Source: Chloroflexota bacterium (lineage in GTDB: Bacteria > Chloroflexota > Anaerolineae > Aggregatilineales > Phototrophicaceae). From it: a DNA stretch of 64,000 bases. The position numbers and the translations under genes were made by a program. The notes beneath the pieces are model-generated. The model saw nothing but the letters and a program-made list of their open reading frames with translations. It ran no database searches and had not been told where the DNA came from. How positions within the stretch are numbered: position 1 is the stretch's first letter; each line of letters begins with the position of its first letter. The stretch spans positions 46,033-110,032 of the forward strand of contig JAPOWG010000103.1 of assembly GCA_026707745.1 (NCBI GenBank), in the 5' to 3' direction. This document shows, piece by piece, positions 43,516 through 52,254 of this stretch.

Positions 43516-43736
43516 TGTATTTGACTCAAGCTCGCTGCATCCCTGCATCAAGCCGCAACGCGCGCATCGCACTTTGCTAGGAATGCCGAAAACTTCCGGC
43601 ATCGCAAACCGGACAAATAGAACTCAGGCTGTAATTGCTAAGGGCGCCGGCCTGCCGCGCGGATATGCAGGCCTTTCCTGTGCGAATTCACCAACATGCC
43701 GATTTCTGGCGAGAAACTTGACAGGGGATCTTCCAA
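43516..43736. other. Intergenic region, weak terminator-like hairpin
   Basis: No gene seen. GGCCTGC (43649-43655) pairs with GCAGGCC (43667-43673), followed by TTTCC; it may end PIG-L transcription. A smaller hairpin ATGCCG/CGGCAT lies near 43580-43600. Confidence 0.4.
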
Positions 43737-43808
43737 AGGCGACGGTGGGATTCGAACCCACGAATGAAGGTTTTGCAAACCTCTGCCTTACCACTTGGCC
43801 ACGTCGCC
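43737..43808 (-). tRNA. tRNA-Cys (GCA)
   Basis: 72 nt. The acceptor stem GGCGACG/CGTCGCC, D arm, anticodon loop TTTGCAA with GCA, and T arm GTGGG-TTCGAAT-CCCAC all fold. The discriminator base is U73, the tRNA-Cys identity base. CCA is not encoded. Confidence 0.95.
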
Positions 43809-43859
43809 TGGCAAGACCAAGATTATACCCGGACTCGAGCCGTTTTCAAGAATGATTTG

Positions 43860-44654
43860 CTATGCCTCGTCTTCGGGAATCCAGGCAAATGGCAAGTCCT
43901 CTGACGCGATTCCGCGAGCGCCCGAGTGCCGCGTCCGCGTGGGCAAGAAGGAGACGGCTGCATCCGGGGTCTGGCGGATCTCTTCGCGGGTGTTAAGACG
44001 GCGCATGTCACGCGGAAAATAGACTGATTTCCTGTAGTCGGACGACATGGCTATCCGCGCGACGGCTCGGGCGAAGATGTCGATCGGCATCGGACCAATT
44101 CGGCCGAAAGGCAGTAAAGACAAGGGAGGAATCGAAGCCAACAGGCTGCTTGCGCGATACAAGACATGGCGCGGTTGACCGCGCATATACAGCAAGGGCG
44201 CGCGAACGATGCTGTACTTCAAGCCAAGGCGTCGCAGGTATCGTTCCGCTTCGCGCTTTGATCGAATATAGCCGCGTTTTGTCCAGGGCGCGCTAACAGC
44301 GCTAACCATGATCATATGCCCGACGCCGTCGCTGACGCACATATTGCCGACGTTTCGCGCCGATACAAAATTCAGCCGTTCATAGGACAAGCCCTGCGCC
44401 GGATCCGCATGCAGGCTGCCTACAGTGTGAATGACCGCGGAGTGAAAGCGCGCCTTTCCGCGTAAACTGCCCGGGTTCCACACGTCAGCTGTTGACCAAC
44501 GTGTATGATGAGCGAGTGGACCCAGTTGATCTTCCGCGCCCGCCCTGACCAACATGCTGACCTCGGCGCCCTCCGCCAGCAAGGCCGCGGCGATATTGTC
44601 TCCCAAAAAAGTGCCGCCGCCAGTGACCAAAATCCCGCGATCGTATCGTGTCAT
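43860..44654 (-). CDS. NAD(P)-dependent epimerase/dehydratase-like protein (atypical SDR)
   Basis: 264 aa from ATG 44654; a TTG at 44711 is an alternative. Rossmann motif GILVTGGGTFLGDNIAAAL, then AVIHTVGSLHADP and VSAVSAPWTKRGYIRSKREAERYL with a YxxxK-like Y-x3-K pair (YIRSK). Resembles complex-I-associated NDUFA9-like or NAD-binding SDRs. Substrate unknown. Confidence 0.75.
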   Translation of the reverse strand: MTRYDRGILVTGGGTFLGDNIAAALLAEGAEVSMLVRAGAEDQLGPLAHHTRWSTADVWNPGSLRGKARFHSAVIHTVGSLHADPAQGLSYERLNFVSARNVGNMCVSDGVGHMIMVSAVSAPWTKRGYIRSKREAERYLRRLGLKYSIVRAPLLYMRGQPRHVLYRASSLLASIPPLSLLPFGRIGPMPIDIFARAVARIAMSSDYRKSVYFPRDMRRLNTREEIRQTPDAAVSFLPTRTRHSGARGIASEDLPFAWIPEDEA

Positions 44655-44872
44655 GTCTACAGATCGTTCGCCATTCGATAAACAATATTGCGAAGGGCCA
44701 AACCCTGCCAATAGATGCGCGTCCGGTGTCTGTCCCTAATTTCTTGGTTTAGTCATATTGTACGAATCTAAATCGGAAAGTTCAATTTCGCGAGCATGTG
44801 AATACGCGCTAATCGCTGGATTTACATGCAATTCTCTGGTCGCGGACCCTCGTTGCCAAGACAAGGCGAGTC

Positions 44873-44899
44873 TTGTACGCGGCCGTTTTTATGTATAAT
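44873..44899 (+). promoter_or_regulatory. Promoter with perfect -10 upstream of recX-rny
   Basis: TTGTAC (44873-44878), 15-nt spacer, TATAAT (44894-44899). The short spacer weakens the call, but the -10 is perfect and is preceded by TG. Confidence 0.5.
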
Positions 44900-45023
44900 G
44901 GATTGATGATGGAACGATAACATAAACGGATCCATCGAGAGTTAAGCAATACAAGACCACCTGACACTGCCTGGAAAATTGGTAATAGCAGTGGCGGAAC
45001 GGCAAGATGGACAAGCGGTATCG

Positions 45024-45062
45024 CTGCTAGCTAGGCGTCATGGAGCTTTGCCTAGCTTGCAG
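45024..45062 (+). ncRNA. Candidate structured RNA or leader hairpin
   Basis: CTGC-T-AGCTAGGC (45024-45036) pairs with GCCTAGCT-T-GCAG (45050-45062): 12 pairs, one T-T mismatch, 13-nt loop. No T-tract follows. It lies ~120 nt after the promoter and ~260 nt ahead of recX. No known family recognised. Confidence 0.4.
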
Positions 45063-45324
45063 ATGCGGACTGTATCTAGCAAATTGCAAGTGGATGTTCG
45101 GCTACAGGTCGAATGAAATCTGAATGAAACTGTTTCTCAAGAAGAGAGCAGCTTGTTCCGGCGAACTTGAAGTAGCGGTCCCCTCTAACCATTTGGCTGA
45201 GGCCGCTATATACCACGACAACTGAATCATTTTCAAACGTCGGAACTTCTCGAACCTGTTTCTCATTTGCCTCAGATATAGCCGTTGAATTGGACGAACT
45301 ACGGGTGTCTGTATTGGACGCATT

Positions 45325-45981
45325 ATGCCGATCATCACAGCGCTGCGAGTTCAAACTGGGGACGAAGACCGGGTCAGCCTTTATCTGGATGACGAGTTTG
45401 CCTTTGATCTACCGCCTATCTGCGCGGCTGGACTGCATACCGGGCAAGAGTTATCCGAGGTAGAGATCAAAGCCTTGGACAGCAAGAACAAGGAACAAGC
45501 TGCTTACGACCGTGCGGTCAATTACTTGTCATTCCGGCCCCGCAGTTCCGAAGAAGTCCGCCGACATCTTGTCAAATCAGGTATTTCGGATACCGTGGCA
45601 TCGATCGTAGTAGATCGGCTGCGGCGGCAAGGGGCCGTCGACGATGTCTCTTTTGCCCGATTCTGGATCGAGAATCGGGAACGGTTCAAACCAATGGCGC
45701 CGCGAGCGCTACGCTATGAACTGAGTCAGAAGGGCGTAGGCCAAGACATTATCGAGTCTCTATTGCATGCGATTGATGCTGAGGCATCTGCGCAACGAGC
45801 TGTCGAAAAGCAGATCTGGCGCTATAGGGGCAAGTCGCGTATCGACTTCCGGCAGAAGCTGGGTTCCTGGCTTTATCGCCGTGGATTCGATCGCGATACG
45901 ATTCATAGTGTCATTGACCGGTTGGAAGCCGAGCTCGACCAATCCGAACCCCGCTACTTTGCCAATGATCTAGAGGCATAA
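45325..45981 (+). CDS. recX: Regulatory protein RecX
   Basis: 218 aa, modulator of RecA filaments. The three-helix repeats are visible: RAVNYLSFRPRSSEEVRRHLVKSGI, VVDRLRRQGAVDDVSFARFWIENRERFKPMAPRALRYELSQKGV, and RGKSRIDFRQKLGSWLYRRGF. The extra N-terminal ~45 residues (ITALRVQTGDEDRVSLYLDDEFAFDL) are common in Gram-positive and Chloroflexota RecX. recA is not adjacent; rny follows. Confidence 0.9.
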   Translation: MPIITALRVQTGDEDRVSLYLDDEFAFDLPPICAAGLHTGQELSEVEIKALDSKNKEQAAYDRAVNYLSFRPRSSEEVRRHLVKSGISDTVASIVVDRLRRQGAVDDVSFARFWIENRERFKPMAPRALRYELSQKGVGQDIIESLLHAIDAEASAQRAVEKQIWRYRGKSRIDFRQKLGSWLYRRGFDRDTIHSVIDRLEAELDQSEPRYFANDLEA

Positions 45982-46028
45982 CCCAGGTGGATACAATCCG
46001 GGTCTGGTTAAGAAAGGAGCAGAGACGA

Positions 46029-46160
46029 ATGTATCCGATGGATACCGTCAAGCGACTATGGAAACAATGGAAACAATTATCTTGGCAATTGCTACAGCAA
46101 TCATCGGTATCGGCGCGGGATACGGCATCGGCGTATGGCGAGGCAGAGCGACGCTGCTGA
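46029..46160 (+). CDS. Possible leader peptide overlapping the start of rny
   Basis: A 43-codon frame starting ATG 46029 behind AAAGGAG, the best SD in the gap. It runs across the rny start in another frame and ends at TGA 46160. It is Trp/Gln-rich at the start. rny ATG 46058 itself lacks a clear SD, so rny translation may depend on this frame. It could also be a chance frame. Confidence 0.35.
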   Translation: MYPMDTVKRLWKQWKQLSWQLLQQSSVSARDTASAYGEAERRC

Positions 46161-47623
46161 AGAAGCAACAGGACGAAGGACAAAGCGCGCTTCTGCAAGC
46201 CTCGAATGATGCGAAAGAACTGCTGAATAACGCTGAAGTGGAAAAGACGCAAATCATTGCCGAAGCCGAGCATGCGGCACAGCAGCGCATCAATGATGCG
46301 GAAAGCGTGTTGCAGCGCCGTCGCCGTGTCCTGAGTGACGAAGACGAGCGTATTCAACGCCGGCGCAACGAGCTTGACCAGCGCATGGAACGCCTGGAAC
46401 AGCGCGACCAGCAACTAAACAAACGCCAGAGCCGGCTCGACAAAAAAGAGAATGAAATCAAAAAATCGGAATCGAACATCGTGGAGAAGCTTCAGGGCAT
46501 CGCGCAGATGACAGTCGAGGAGGCGAGGCAGGCGCTGCTGGACTCCATAGAACTCGATGCGCGCAACGACATGGCTCGTATCATACGCCAGGTGGAAGCC
46601 GAAGCGCGCGAGACAGCCGATTATCGCGCCCGAAGCCTGATTGCAATGGCGATTCAGCGCCTGGCCTCCGAGCAAGTGAGCGAAGTCTCTGTGAGCGTGG
46701 TGCCGCTGCCCAGCGACGACATGAAAGGACGCATCATCGGGCGCAACGGGCGCAATATCCGGTCTTTCGAACTGGCAACCGGCGTCGATGTTGTCGTGGA
46801 CGACTCGCCCGAAGCGGTCACGATCAGCAGTTTTGATCCGGTCCGCCGCGAGGTGGCCAAACGGACGATGGCCAAACTGGTAACGGACGGTCGCATTCAT
46901 CCGGCGCGCATTGAAAAACTTGTCGAAGATACGCGAGCCGAAGTCGAGCAAATTGTGCGCGAAGAGGGCGAACGCGCGGCATACGAGACGGGTGTTCATG
47001 GCTTGCATGTAGAAGTGCTGAAACTGCTGGGGCAGTTGAAGTTCCGCAGCAGCTATGGTCAAAACCAGCACGCGCACGCTATCGAAACCGCCCATATCGC
47101 CGGCATGATCGCCCTGGAGTTGGGCGCCGATGCCAATATCGCGAAGATGGGCGGCCTCATGCACGATATTGGCAAGGCGATTGATCACAATGTCGAAGGC
47201 ACGCACGCTCTGATCGGAGCCGAGTTTGTCAAGCGCTATGGCGGCAATGATCGCGTCGTCAACTGTATTGCCGCGCACCATCATGAGGTCGAGAAAGAAT
47301 GTGTCGAAGCCTTTATCGTGGAAGCGGCCGACGCCATTTCCGGCGCCCGACCCGGCGCCCGGCGCGAAAGCCTCGATTCCTACATCCGCCGCGTGAAGCA
47401 ATTGGAAGAGATCGCCAACACCTTTGACGGCGTCGAGCAGAGCTACGCCCTGCAAGCCGGGCGCGAAGTGCGCATTATCGTGCGGCCGGAAGTCGTGGAC
47501 GACTATCTCGCCATTCAATTGGCCCGCGATATCGCCAAGCGCATCGAGAACGATATGCAGTATCCGGGACAAATTAAAGTGCACGTGATCCGCGAGACCC
47601 GGCGCGTCGAGTATGCGAAGTAA
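46058..47623 (+). CDS. rny: Ribonuclease Y
   Basis: Endoribonuclease that starts mRNA decay; 521 aa. N-terminal membrane helix (IILAIATAIIGIGAGYGIGVW), long coiled coil (~30-190), KH domain with GRIIGRNGRNIRSFELATGVDVVVDD (~225-250), and HD domain with HAIETAHIAGMIALELGA and GLMHDIGKAIDHNVEGTH. Full family length. ATG 46058 or 46067 can start; both lack a good SD. A bidirectional terminator follows. Confidence 0.95.
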   Translation: METMETIILAIATAIIGIGAGYGIGVWRGRATLLKKQQDEGQSALLQASNDAKELLNNAEVEKTQIIAEAEHAAQQRINDAESVLQRRRRVLSDEDERIQRRRNELDQRMERLEQRDQQLNKRQSRLDKKENEIKKSESNIVEKLQGIAQMTVEEARQALLDSIELDARNDMARIIRQVEAEARETADYRARSLIAMAIQRLASEQVSEVSVSVVPLPSDDMKGRIIGRNGRNIRSFELATGVDVVVDDSPEAVTISSFDPVRREVAKRTMAKLVTDGRIHPARIEKLVEDTRAEVEQIVREEGERAAYETGVHGLHVEVLKLLGQLKFRSSYGQNQHAHAIETAHIAGMIALELGADANIAKMGGLMHDIGKAIDHNVEGTHALIGAEFVKRYGGNDRVVNCIAAHHHEVEKECVEAFIVEAADAISGARPGARRESLDSYIRRVKQLEEIANTFDGVEQSYALQAGREVRIIVRPEVVDDYLAIQLARDIAKRIENDMQYPGQIKVHVIRETRRVEYAK

Positions 47624-47694
47624 GCGCGATCAAAGCTCAAGACCTCTCTTCAACTTGGCGCGCTTGAGCAGTTGACAGATCTCAAGCCAATCAA

Positions 47695-47722
47695 AAAGCC
47701 CCTGCCGTTCGACAGGGGCTTT
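47695..47722. terminator. Bidirectional terminator between rny and the PDZ protein gene
   Basis: Perfect 10-bp stem AAAGCCCCTG (47695-47704) / CAGGGGCTTT (47713-47722), 8-nt loop, with A and T tracts on the two sides. Serves both convergent genes. Confidence 0.85.
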
Positions 47723-47749
47723 CGCGTTGCTCAATTTGCTCAGGCGCGC

Positions 47750-49069
47750 CTAGCTCGATACGCGCAGCGTGACCTCAACCTGCATCAACTCACCGTTGCG
47801 CAGGACATCGAGTGTCACCTCATCGCCCGGCTTGTGGAAATAGATGCGATTGCGCAGATCAATTTCCAGCGTCGCTGGCTCGCCTTCGACCGCCACAATG
47901 ATGTCCCCGACTTGAATGCCGGCGGCGCCAGCGGGCAATCCCTCAATCACCTCGGCGACATAAGCGCCATGGCTGACAGCGCTACCCTCGAAGTAAGGGC
48001 TGTCCGCTTCCAACTGGATATAGCGCACACCCAGCGTCACTTGCTTTTCGTGCAATCCCAGCCAAACGGAGCGGTCTTGTTGCTCAGGCGCGTCAACGCC
48101 GAACATCAACAATGGCGCGGCGCTCGAAGGTACATCAAAGCTAAGCGTACCGCTCTCGCGCGCAATCGTCAGATTGATGACCTCACCGGTGAAGAGGTCC
48201 TTCGCCTCTTCTATAGCAGCGCCGTTGACGGCCGTGATCAGGTCATATTGCCTCAAACCAGCCGCATACAGTTCATGCGCCGGACTAATTTCCTGGATCT
48301 GAATGGCGTCGTCTCCGTAGCCCAGTCCGATGCTGTCCGTCCGGTAGACGCTGCTGACGTCCAGACGCGGACGCGGGCGCGGCCGGTGACGCGGATCCCG
48401 GCGCCTGCGATGATCTTCGACGATCACCTTCATGGTCAGTTCGCGGTCGCCGCGCAAGACCGTAATCGCCAGTTCATCACCCTCGATCAGGTCGGATACA
48501 GCCACATCCGCGGCGCCGATGCTGTCAATCACATCGCCGTCAACGCTGATCAGGCGGTCATAGACGTGGAATCCCGCTTCCGCAACTTCCGAACCTTCCA
48601 TCGCCGCAACGATGAATACCTTGTCGTCGCATTGCTGGACATACAAGCCGAGGGACGCCAGATCCAAGGGCATGGCATAGTCCGGATTGCTGAACAGATC
48701 CTCTGGAAACGCCATCAAAGTTACATCAGTTGTGAAGGCTGCGCCGTCGCGTTCGACGCTCAAGGACATGGTATCACCCGCGGCGTAGGTCAGAAGTACA
48801 TCCCTGATGGAAGAGAAATCGATCGAGGTTTCATCAAATGCGGTGACAAGGTCTCCAGCCTCGAGATCGGCACTGGCGGCGGGTGTATTGGCTATGACCC
48901 CGGTAACCAGAATGCCCTCGTCAACGCCCCAATAACGAACGCCGATAAAGGGTATGGCCTGCGTTTCTGCCGCAGTCTCCATTTCATCCTGGGCAAATGC
49001 GATCGCCGAAGTCGTCAGCAATGCCATGAGGACCAAGAGACGGATCAAGTTTTGCAAATAGTTTTTCAT
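47750..49069 (-). CDS. Exported multi-PDZ protein without protease domain
   Basis: 439 aa. Signal peptide NLIRLLVLMALLTTSAIAFA, then four PDZ-like segments: GILVTGVIANTPAASADLEAGDLVTAFDE (~50-80), VFIVAAMEGSEVAEAGFHVYDRLISVDG (~150-180), IQEISPAHELYAAGLRQYDLITAVNG (~260-290) and YVAEVIEGLPAGAAGIQVGDIIVAVEG (~370-400). A basic Pro/Arg linker (RRRRDPRHRPRPRPR) divides it in the middle. No serine-protease triad is seen, so it is probably a scaffold or a substrate adaptor for an envelope protease. Confidence 0.82.
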   Translation of the reverse strand: MKNYLQNLIRLLVLMALLTTSAIAFAQDEMETAAETQAIPFIGVRYWGVDEGILVTGVIANTPAASADLEAGDLVTAFDETSIDFSSIRDVLLTYAAGDTMSLSVERDGAAFTTDVTLMAFPEDLFSNPDYAMPLDLASLGLYVQQCDDKVFIVAAMEGSEVAEAGFHVYDRLISVDGDVIDSIGAADVAVSDLIEGDELAITVLRGDRELTMKVIVEDHRRRRDPRHRPRPRPRLDVSSVYRTDSIGLGYGDDAIQIQEISPAHELYAAGLRQYDLITAVNGAAIEEAKDLFTGEVINLTIARESGTLSFDVPSSAAPLLMFGVDAPEQQDRSVWLGLHEKQVTLGVRYIQLEADSPYFEGSAVSHGAYVAEVIEGLPAGAAGIQVGDIIVAVEGEPATLEIDLRNRIYFHKPGDEVTLDVLRNGELMQVEVTLRVSS

Positions 49070-49195
49070 TTTCGGGAGCCCCTTTACTGTCGGTAAAGTC
49101 TCACTTCAACATGCAAGCGTCCTGACCACAGGACTATTGTGTTTACTTTATCCGATTTATCGTCTCCGGTCAAATATTTCTTTGCCAATTGCTCA

Positions 49196-49287
49196 TAGTC
49201 CGAGGCGCTCATGCGACCAGGGGTCTTGCTATGTGCCCGAGCGCGACATTCCTGGAACCTTTTCGCCGGTTGCGCGCCGAGCGGCTC
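49196..49287 (-). repeat. Family C repeat between the dehydrogenase and PDZ genes
   Basis: On the minus strand: GCCGCTCGGC, GCAACCGGCGAA, TGTCGCGCTC, CATAGCAAG, GTCGCATGAGCG. It starts 7 nt after the dehydrogenase stop. The final GTTTACAT part is lost; from its conserved ATGAGC a 42-codon frame (49084-49212) runs to just before the PDZ gene, of uncertain meaning. Confidence 0.72.
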
Positions 49288-49293
49288 TCGCGA

Positions 49294-50313
49294 TCATTTG
49301 TCGTCGTTTTTGCTTCCGCCGAACAGGCGTTTGGTAATGGCGCCGCCAAAAAGCGTACCGGCGATGGTATGCTCGAACTGTACGTTGTTGTCGGGTCGAT
49401 CATCCCAATCGCCCTTGTGTCGCTTGTTGATCCAGCGCTGGTAGTCGTCCGAGGCGGCAATTAAGAATGCTTCAATCGCGCTTTCATCGTCCGCCGCGAG
49501 TCGATCTCGCACATCCGTCAACGATGCCAGCAGTTCATCGATCGCTCGCATCAACGGCTCTCTGTTCGCCAACCACTCGTCGCGCAAGGCGTCCGGATGA
49601 TGGGTCAACAAGTAGCGCGTCAGGACGTTGAAGGGCGGGTTGGTGAGGCGCTGGGCGTCTTGCCAGGCATTGTGATTCATCGCGCTGGCATAAGCCACGA
49701 TACTCAGAAGTTGCGGGATCTCTTCTGTGATGGTGGTTAAACTGTCGTGCTCGGCCGGATCGAGAAAATGAGGTTTGCCGCCCAGAATCGCCGAGAAGTT
49801 GACGGCAAGGTCAATCGCTTCCTTAATACTGTCAAGCGACGGCGTCAAGTATATGGGGCTGTCCATAAAGTAATCGTCGCTCGCGTACTCCGGACTTAAT
49901 TGATGCTCCAGCAAATAATCAGCGTTGATAACAGCCGTGAAACCAATCAGATGGTGCTCGTCGCTCAAGTATTGTTCCGCCCAGGTCAAGGACGGCTGCT
50001 TGATTGCGGCGGTATCGAGGATGAGCGCGCCGTCGCGCAAGGAGGGCGCGATCAGTTCATAGCCCGCGCGCAAGTCCTCATAGGGCAGATTCATGAACAC
50101 GATGTCGGCCGACTCAACCGCGTTGTAGGCTTTTCTTTCGATCTTGTCGAAGACCTTGAGTTTGCGCGCTGGTGTTTCGTAGTCGTCTCGGCTGTCATGG
50201 CCGATCAACGTAAAGCGATGCTGGCCGCGTTTCTTGACAAAGGTCTGCAAGCGTAAAGCCAGCGACGCTCCCAAGCGGTCCAAACCCAGAACGGCAATTG
50301 TTAGCTCAGCCAT
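49294..50313 (-). CDS. NAD(P)-binding dehydrogenase, prephenate dehydrogenase-like
   Basis: 339 aa. N-terminal Rossmann fold MAELTIAVLGLDRLGASLALRL, then SADIVFMNLPYEDLRAGYELIAPSLRDGALILDTAAIK, typical of TyrA-like enzymes that test an oxidation substrate in a second helical domain (HDSLTTITEEIPQLLSIV). Key TyrA catalytic histidines are not clear, so prephenate may not be the substrate. Confidence 0.7.
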   Translation of the reverse strand: MAELTIAVLGLDRLGASLALRLQTFVKKRGQHRFTLIGHDSRDDYETPARKLKVFDKIERKAYNAVESADIVFMNLPYEDLRAGYELIAPSLRDGALILDTAAIKQPSLTWAEQYLSDEHHLIGFTAVINADYLLEHQLSPEYASDDYFMDSPIYLTPSLDSIKEAIDLAVNFSAILGGKPHFLDPAEHDSLTTITEEIPQLLSIVAYASAMNHNAWQDAQRLTNPPFNVLTRYLLTHHPDALRDEWLANREPLMRAIDELLASLTDVRDRLAADDESAIEAFLIAASDDYQRWINKRHKGDWDDRPDNNVQFEHTIAGTLFGGAITKRLFGGSKNDDK

Positions 50314-50499
50314 ACAATACTCCTCCGCCTATCGACTTGCCCGCGGCGACTTCCAAAATACGGGCTCTCCAAAATGACAAGATAACTGAAGACCGCCCAA
50401 GCGCATCTTGCGCGATTCTTTTGCGCCATATCTAAACTATAGCGCAGACTGGCAGCATGAATCCATAGCGCTTGGGCAACGCTTCCGGCTGCACGCCGG

Positions 50500-51027
50500 T
50501 CAGCAAGCTTCGTCGGCGCGCTGAAGGCATTGTAGCAATTCCGCCTGCGGATGATCCCAAAGCGCTGAAATGTCGGCTTGATGGTGCTCGACAAGCCATA
50601 CGGCGACTTCGTCAGCACAGCAGGCTCGCAAGATTTCTGCGCCCCATTTTGCGTGGTGGGAGCTCATGACAAAGGGCGCTCGCCAAATCCTCAGATCTTC
50701 CTCGCGGCCGAGCCTGTCTGCCAAGGGCGGAATCAGACGCTTGACCAGCACAGCCATGGTCCGTTGCCAGACGGCCAAGTGATAGCGGCACTTGCCGACA
50801 TCGTGCATCAACGCGGCAACGGCGAGCGGTCGTGGAACGGATTCGCGCTGCCTCAGTACCGTTCGTAGAACGTTTAGACTGTGCAGTTGGTCGGCGCGCG
50901 ACATTTTTTGAAATGCGCCAAGTTCCTTTGATGAAAGAAATTGCTTTGCCAAATGCAGATCAATCGGGGTGGCGAAGGCTAAAAGCGCGCGAATACCCTG
51001 ACCAATGCGCTTTGATGCGGCTTCCAT
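50500..51027 (-). CDS. HD-domain protein
   Basis: 175 aa. HSLNVLRTVLRQRE, the metal pair AALMHDVGKCRY and SSHHAKWGAEILRACC form a small HD phosphohydrolase domain. It starts 3 nt before the stop of the protease gene upstream, suggesting a shared transcript. Substrate unknown. Confidence 0.75.
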   Translation of the reverse strand: MEAASKRIGQGIRALLAFATPIDLHLAKQFLSSKELGAFQKMSRADQLHSLNVLRTVLRQRESVPRPLAVAALMHDVGKCRYHLAVWQRTMAVLVKRLIPPLADRLGREEDLRIWRAPFVMSSHHAKWGAEILRACCADEVAVWLVEHHQADISALWDHPQAELLQCLQRADEAC

Positions 51028-51030
51028 ATC

Positions 51031-51777
51031 TTAAAAGAACAGCAGCAAGCGCATGATCGCGCTGGTTGGCTGGCCGATCAAGAGCCCTAGCGGACTTACA
51101 CCGGCAATCGGGATGAAGGACAAAAAGATCAAGCCGAGGAAAACGTAGTAGCTCAGGACTTGCCAATCGCGCCATTTGAAGGCCGGTCGCATCAAAAACT
51201 CCGACAAAGGACGCAGATTCTGCTGGATCGCAACTGGAATTTGCATGCGATTGAGCCAGGAACCGGGCAGCAGCGTCAAAACGATATGCCAACCGTCAAT
51301 CGGGAAAAGCGGGATCAAATTGAAGACGAAAAGCAGCACATTCCAAAAGACCATCGCGTACATGAAGGCCGCCAGCGCGCCGAGCGGGCTGGCTATCGTA
51401 TCCGGCACGGTATACAAATAATAGCCATCAACCGCGATCCCGCCGAGGCGAAGTATGAGCGCGAAAACCAATGCCAGGCACAAGTTGGAAAAGGGTCCGG
51501 CTGCTACCGCGGCAAGAAAGCCCCGGCGTGGATCGCGCATCCGCTCCGGCGAGATTGGCGCGCTGCCCAGGATGCCAAAACCGATAATTGCGAACATCAG
51601 CCAGCCCACCCAGTTTATATGCACAAGTGGATTCAGCGTTAAGCGTCCCTGCTTTTGTGGCAAGGGATCACCCATCTTCCAAGCGACATAATTGTGAGCG
51701 AATTCGTGCACGGTCATGCCAATGCCGAGCACAATGAGATTGATAACAATGGTGATGGGGTGCAAATCCAGGAACAT
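51031..51777 (-). CDS. Site-2 protease family zinc metalloprotease (M50)
   Basis: 248 aa, about six membrane helices. The zinc motif HEFAH (H24, E25, H28) is in the first helix, and the third ligand region FNLIPLFPIDGWHIV lies near residue 170. Compact YwhC/Rv-type M50 without PDZ. It could cleave membrane-bound regulators; the PDZ-only protein encoded downstream would be a candidate partner. Confidence 0.88.
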   Translation of the reverse strand: MFLDLHPITIVINLIVLGIGMTVHEFAHNYVAWKMGDPLPQKQGRLTLNPLVHINWVGWLMFAIIGFGILGSAPISPERMRDPRRGFLAAVAAGPFSNLCLALVFALILRLGGIAVDGYYLYTVPDTIASPLGALAAFMYAMVFWNVLLFVFNLIPLFPIDGWHIVLTLLPGSWLNRMQIPVAIQQNLRPLSEFLMRPAFKWRDWQVLSYYVFLGLIFLSFIPIAGVSPLGLLIGQPTSAIMRLLLFF

Positions 51778-52254
51778 AGAAACGTACTTTCTAACTGCGC
51801 TGCGTTCAGCTTAACTATACACGAAACTCCTGCAACTTGGGAAGATTGATAGATCCTTAGAGCAATCGCATCAAAACCAATATATGTCGAATGTCACATA
51901 AATCTAAGGAAATGGCGGGGCGACGCTCAAAGTCGCCCATGCAAAAGGGGCGCAAAATTGCGGGCGTTTCAACGGGTCGCGTAGACACTGACCGACAAAC
52001 GCCCCTATATTGCCTCCTTTTTTGCCGATAAGCGGTTAAATCTCGGTGCTCTCGGTGTCCCCGGTGGTTAAGAAAAATCTGGTGCGATTGCTCTGGCTGG
52101 AACGCATGACAACGTTTCGGCGCCTGCGCCAACTATGATATAATTGCACAGACCTATCGCGTCAATGCGAAGCCGAAGCGGGCACAGGCGCCCCCTCAAT
52201 TGACGGTCGTTCGCGTCTTGAGTCGACAGGCTCCCATCCTAGGAAAGTCCAATT
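51778..52254. other. Intergenic region with family A/B repeats
   Basis: Divergent spacer between the protease and the glycosyltransferase. It holds repeat hairpins at 51918-52004 and a fragment CTCGGTGCTCTCGGTG (52035-52060) of a repeat also seen at 63430-63480. TATAAT at 52139-52144 may be the -10 of the glycosyltransferase gene. Confidence 0.5.
51918..52004 (-). repeat. Family B hairpins, one with a family A loop
   Basis: GGGCGAC/GTCGCCC (51918-51938, 7-nt loop) and, on the minus strand with the TAGGGGCG leader, GGGCGTTT/AAACGCCC (51962-52004) whose 27-nt loop is the family A unit GTCAGTGTCTACGCGACCC. Confidence 0.7.

Larger units (their letters stand above)
44655..45324. other. 670-nt intergenic region upstream of recX with promoter and structured segment
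   Basis: No supported gene. It contains a promoter-like TTGTAC-15 nt-TATAAT (44873-44899) reading toward recX and a strong hairpin (45024-45062). The stretch between looks like a ~420-nt leader or a small RNA gene. A 92-codon antisense frame at 45076-45354 has low-complexity sequence and overlaps recX, so it is not called. Confidence 0.5.

Noticed and set aside
45024..45062. Hairpin considered as a terminator
   Set aside because: No T-tract on either strand; listed instead as a structured RNA candidate.
45076..45354. 92-codon minus-strand frame upstream of recX
   Set aside because: Overlaps the recX start, low-complexity Ser/Asn content, no SD.
46415..47584. 389-codon frame antisense to rny
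   Set aside because: Shadow of RNase Y, whose KH and HD domains are clear.
47672..49096. 474-codon open frame on the + strand, antisense to the PDZ protein gene
   Set aside because: Lacks any recognisable domain or SD, while the minus strand has a signal peptide, PDZ repeats and a terminator at its end.
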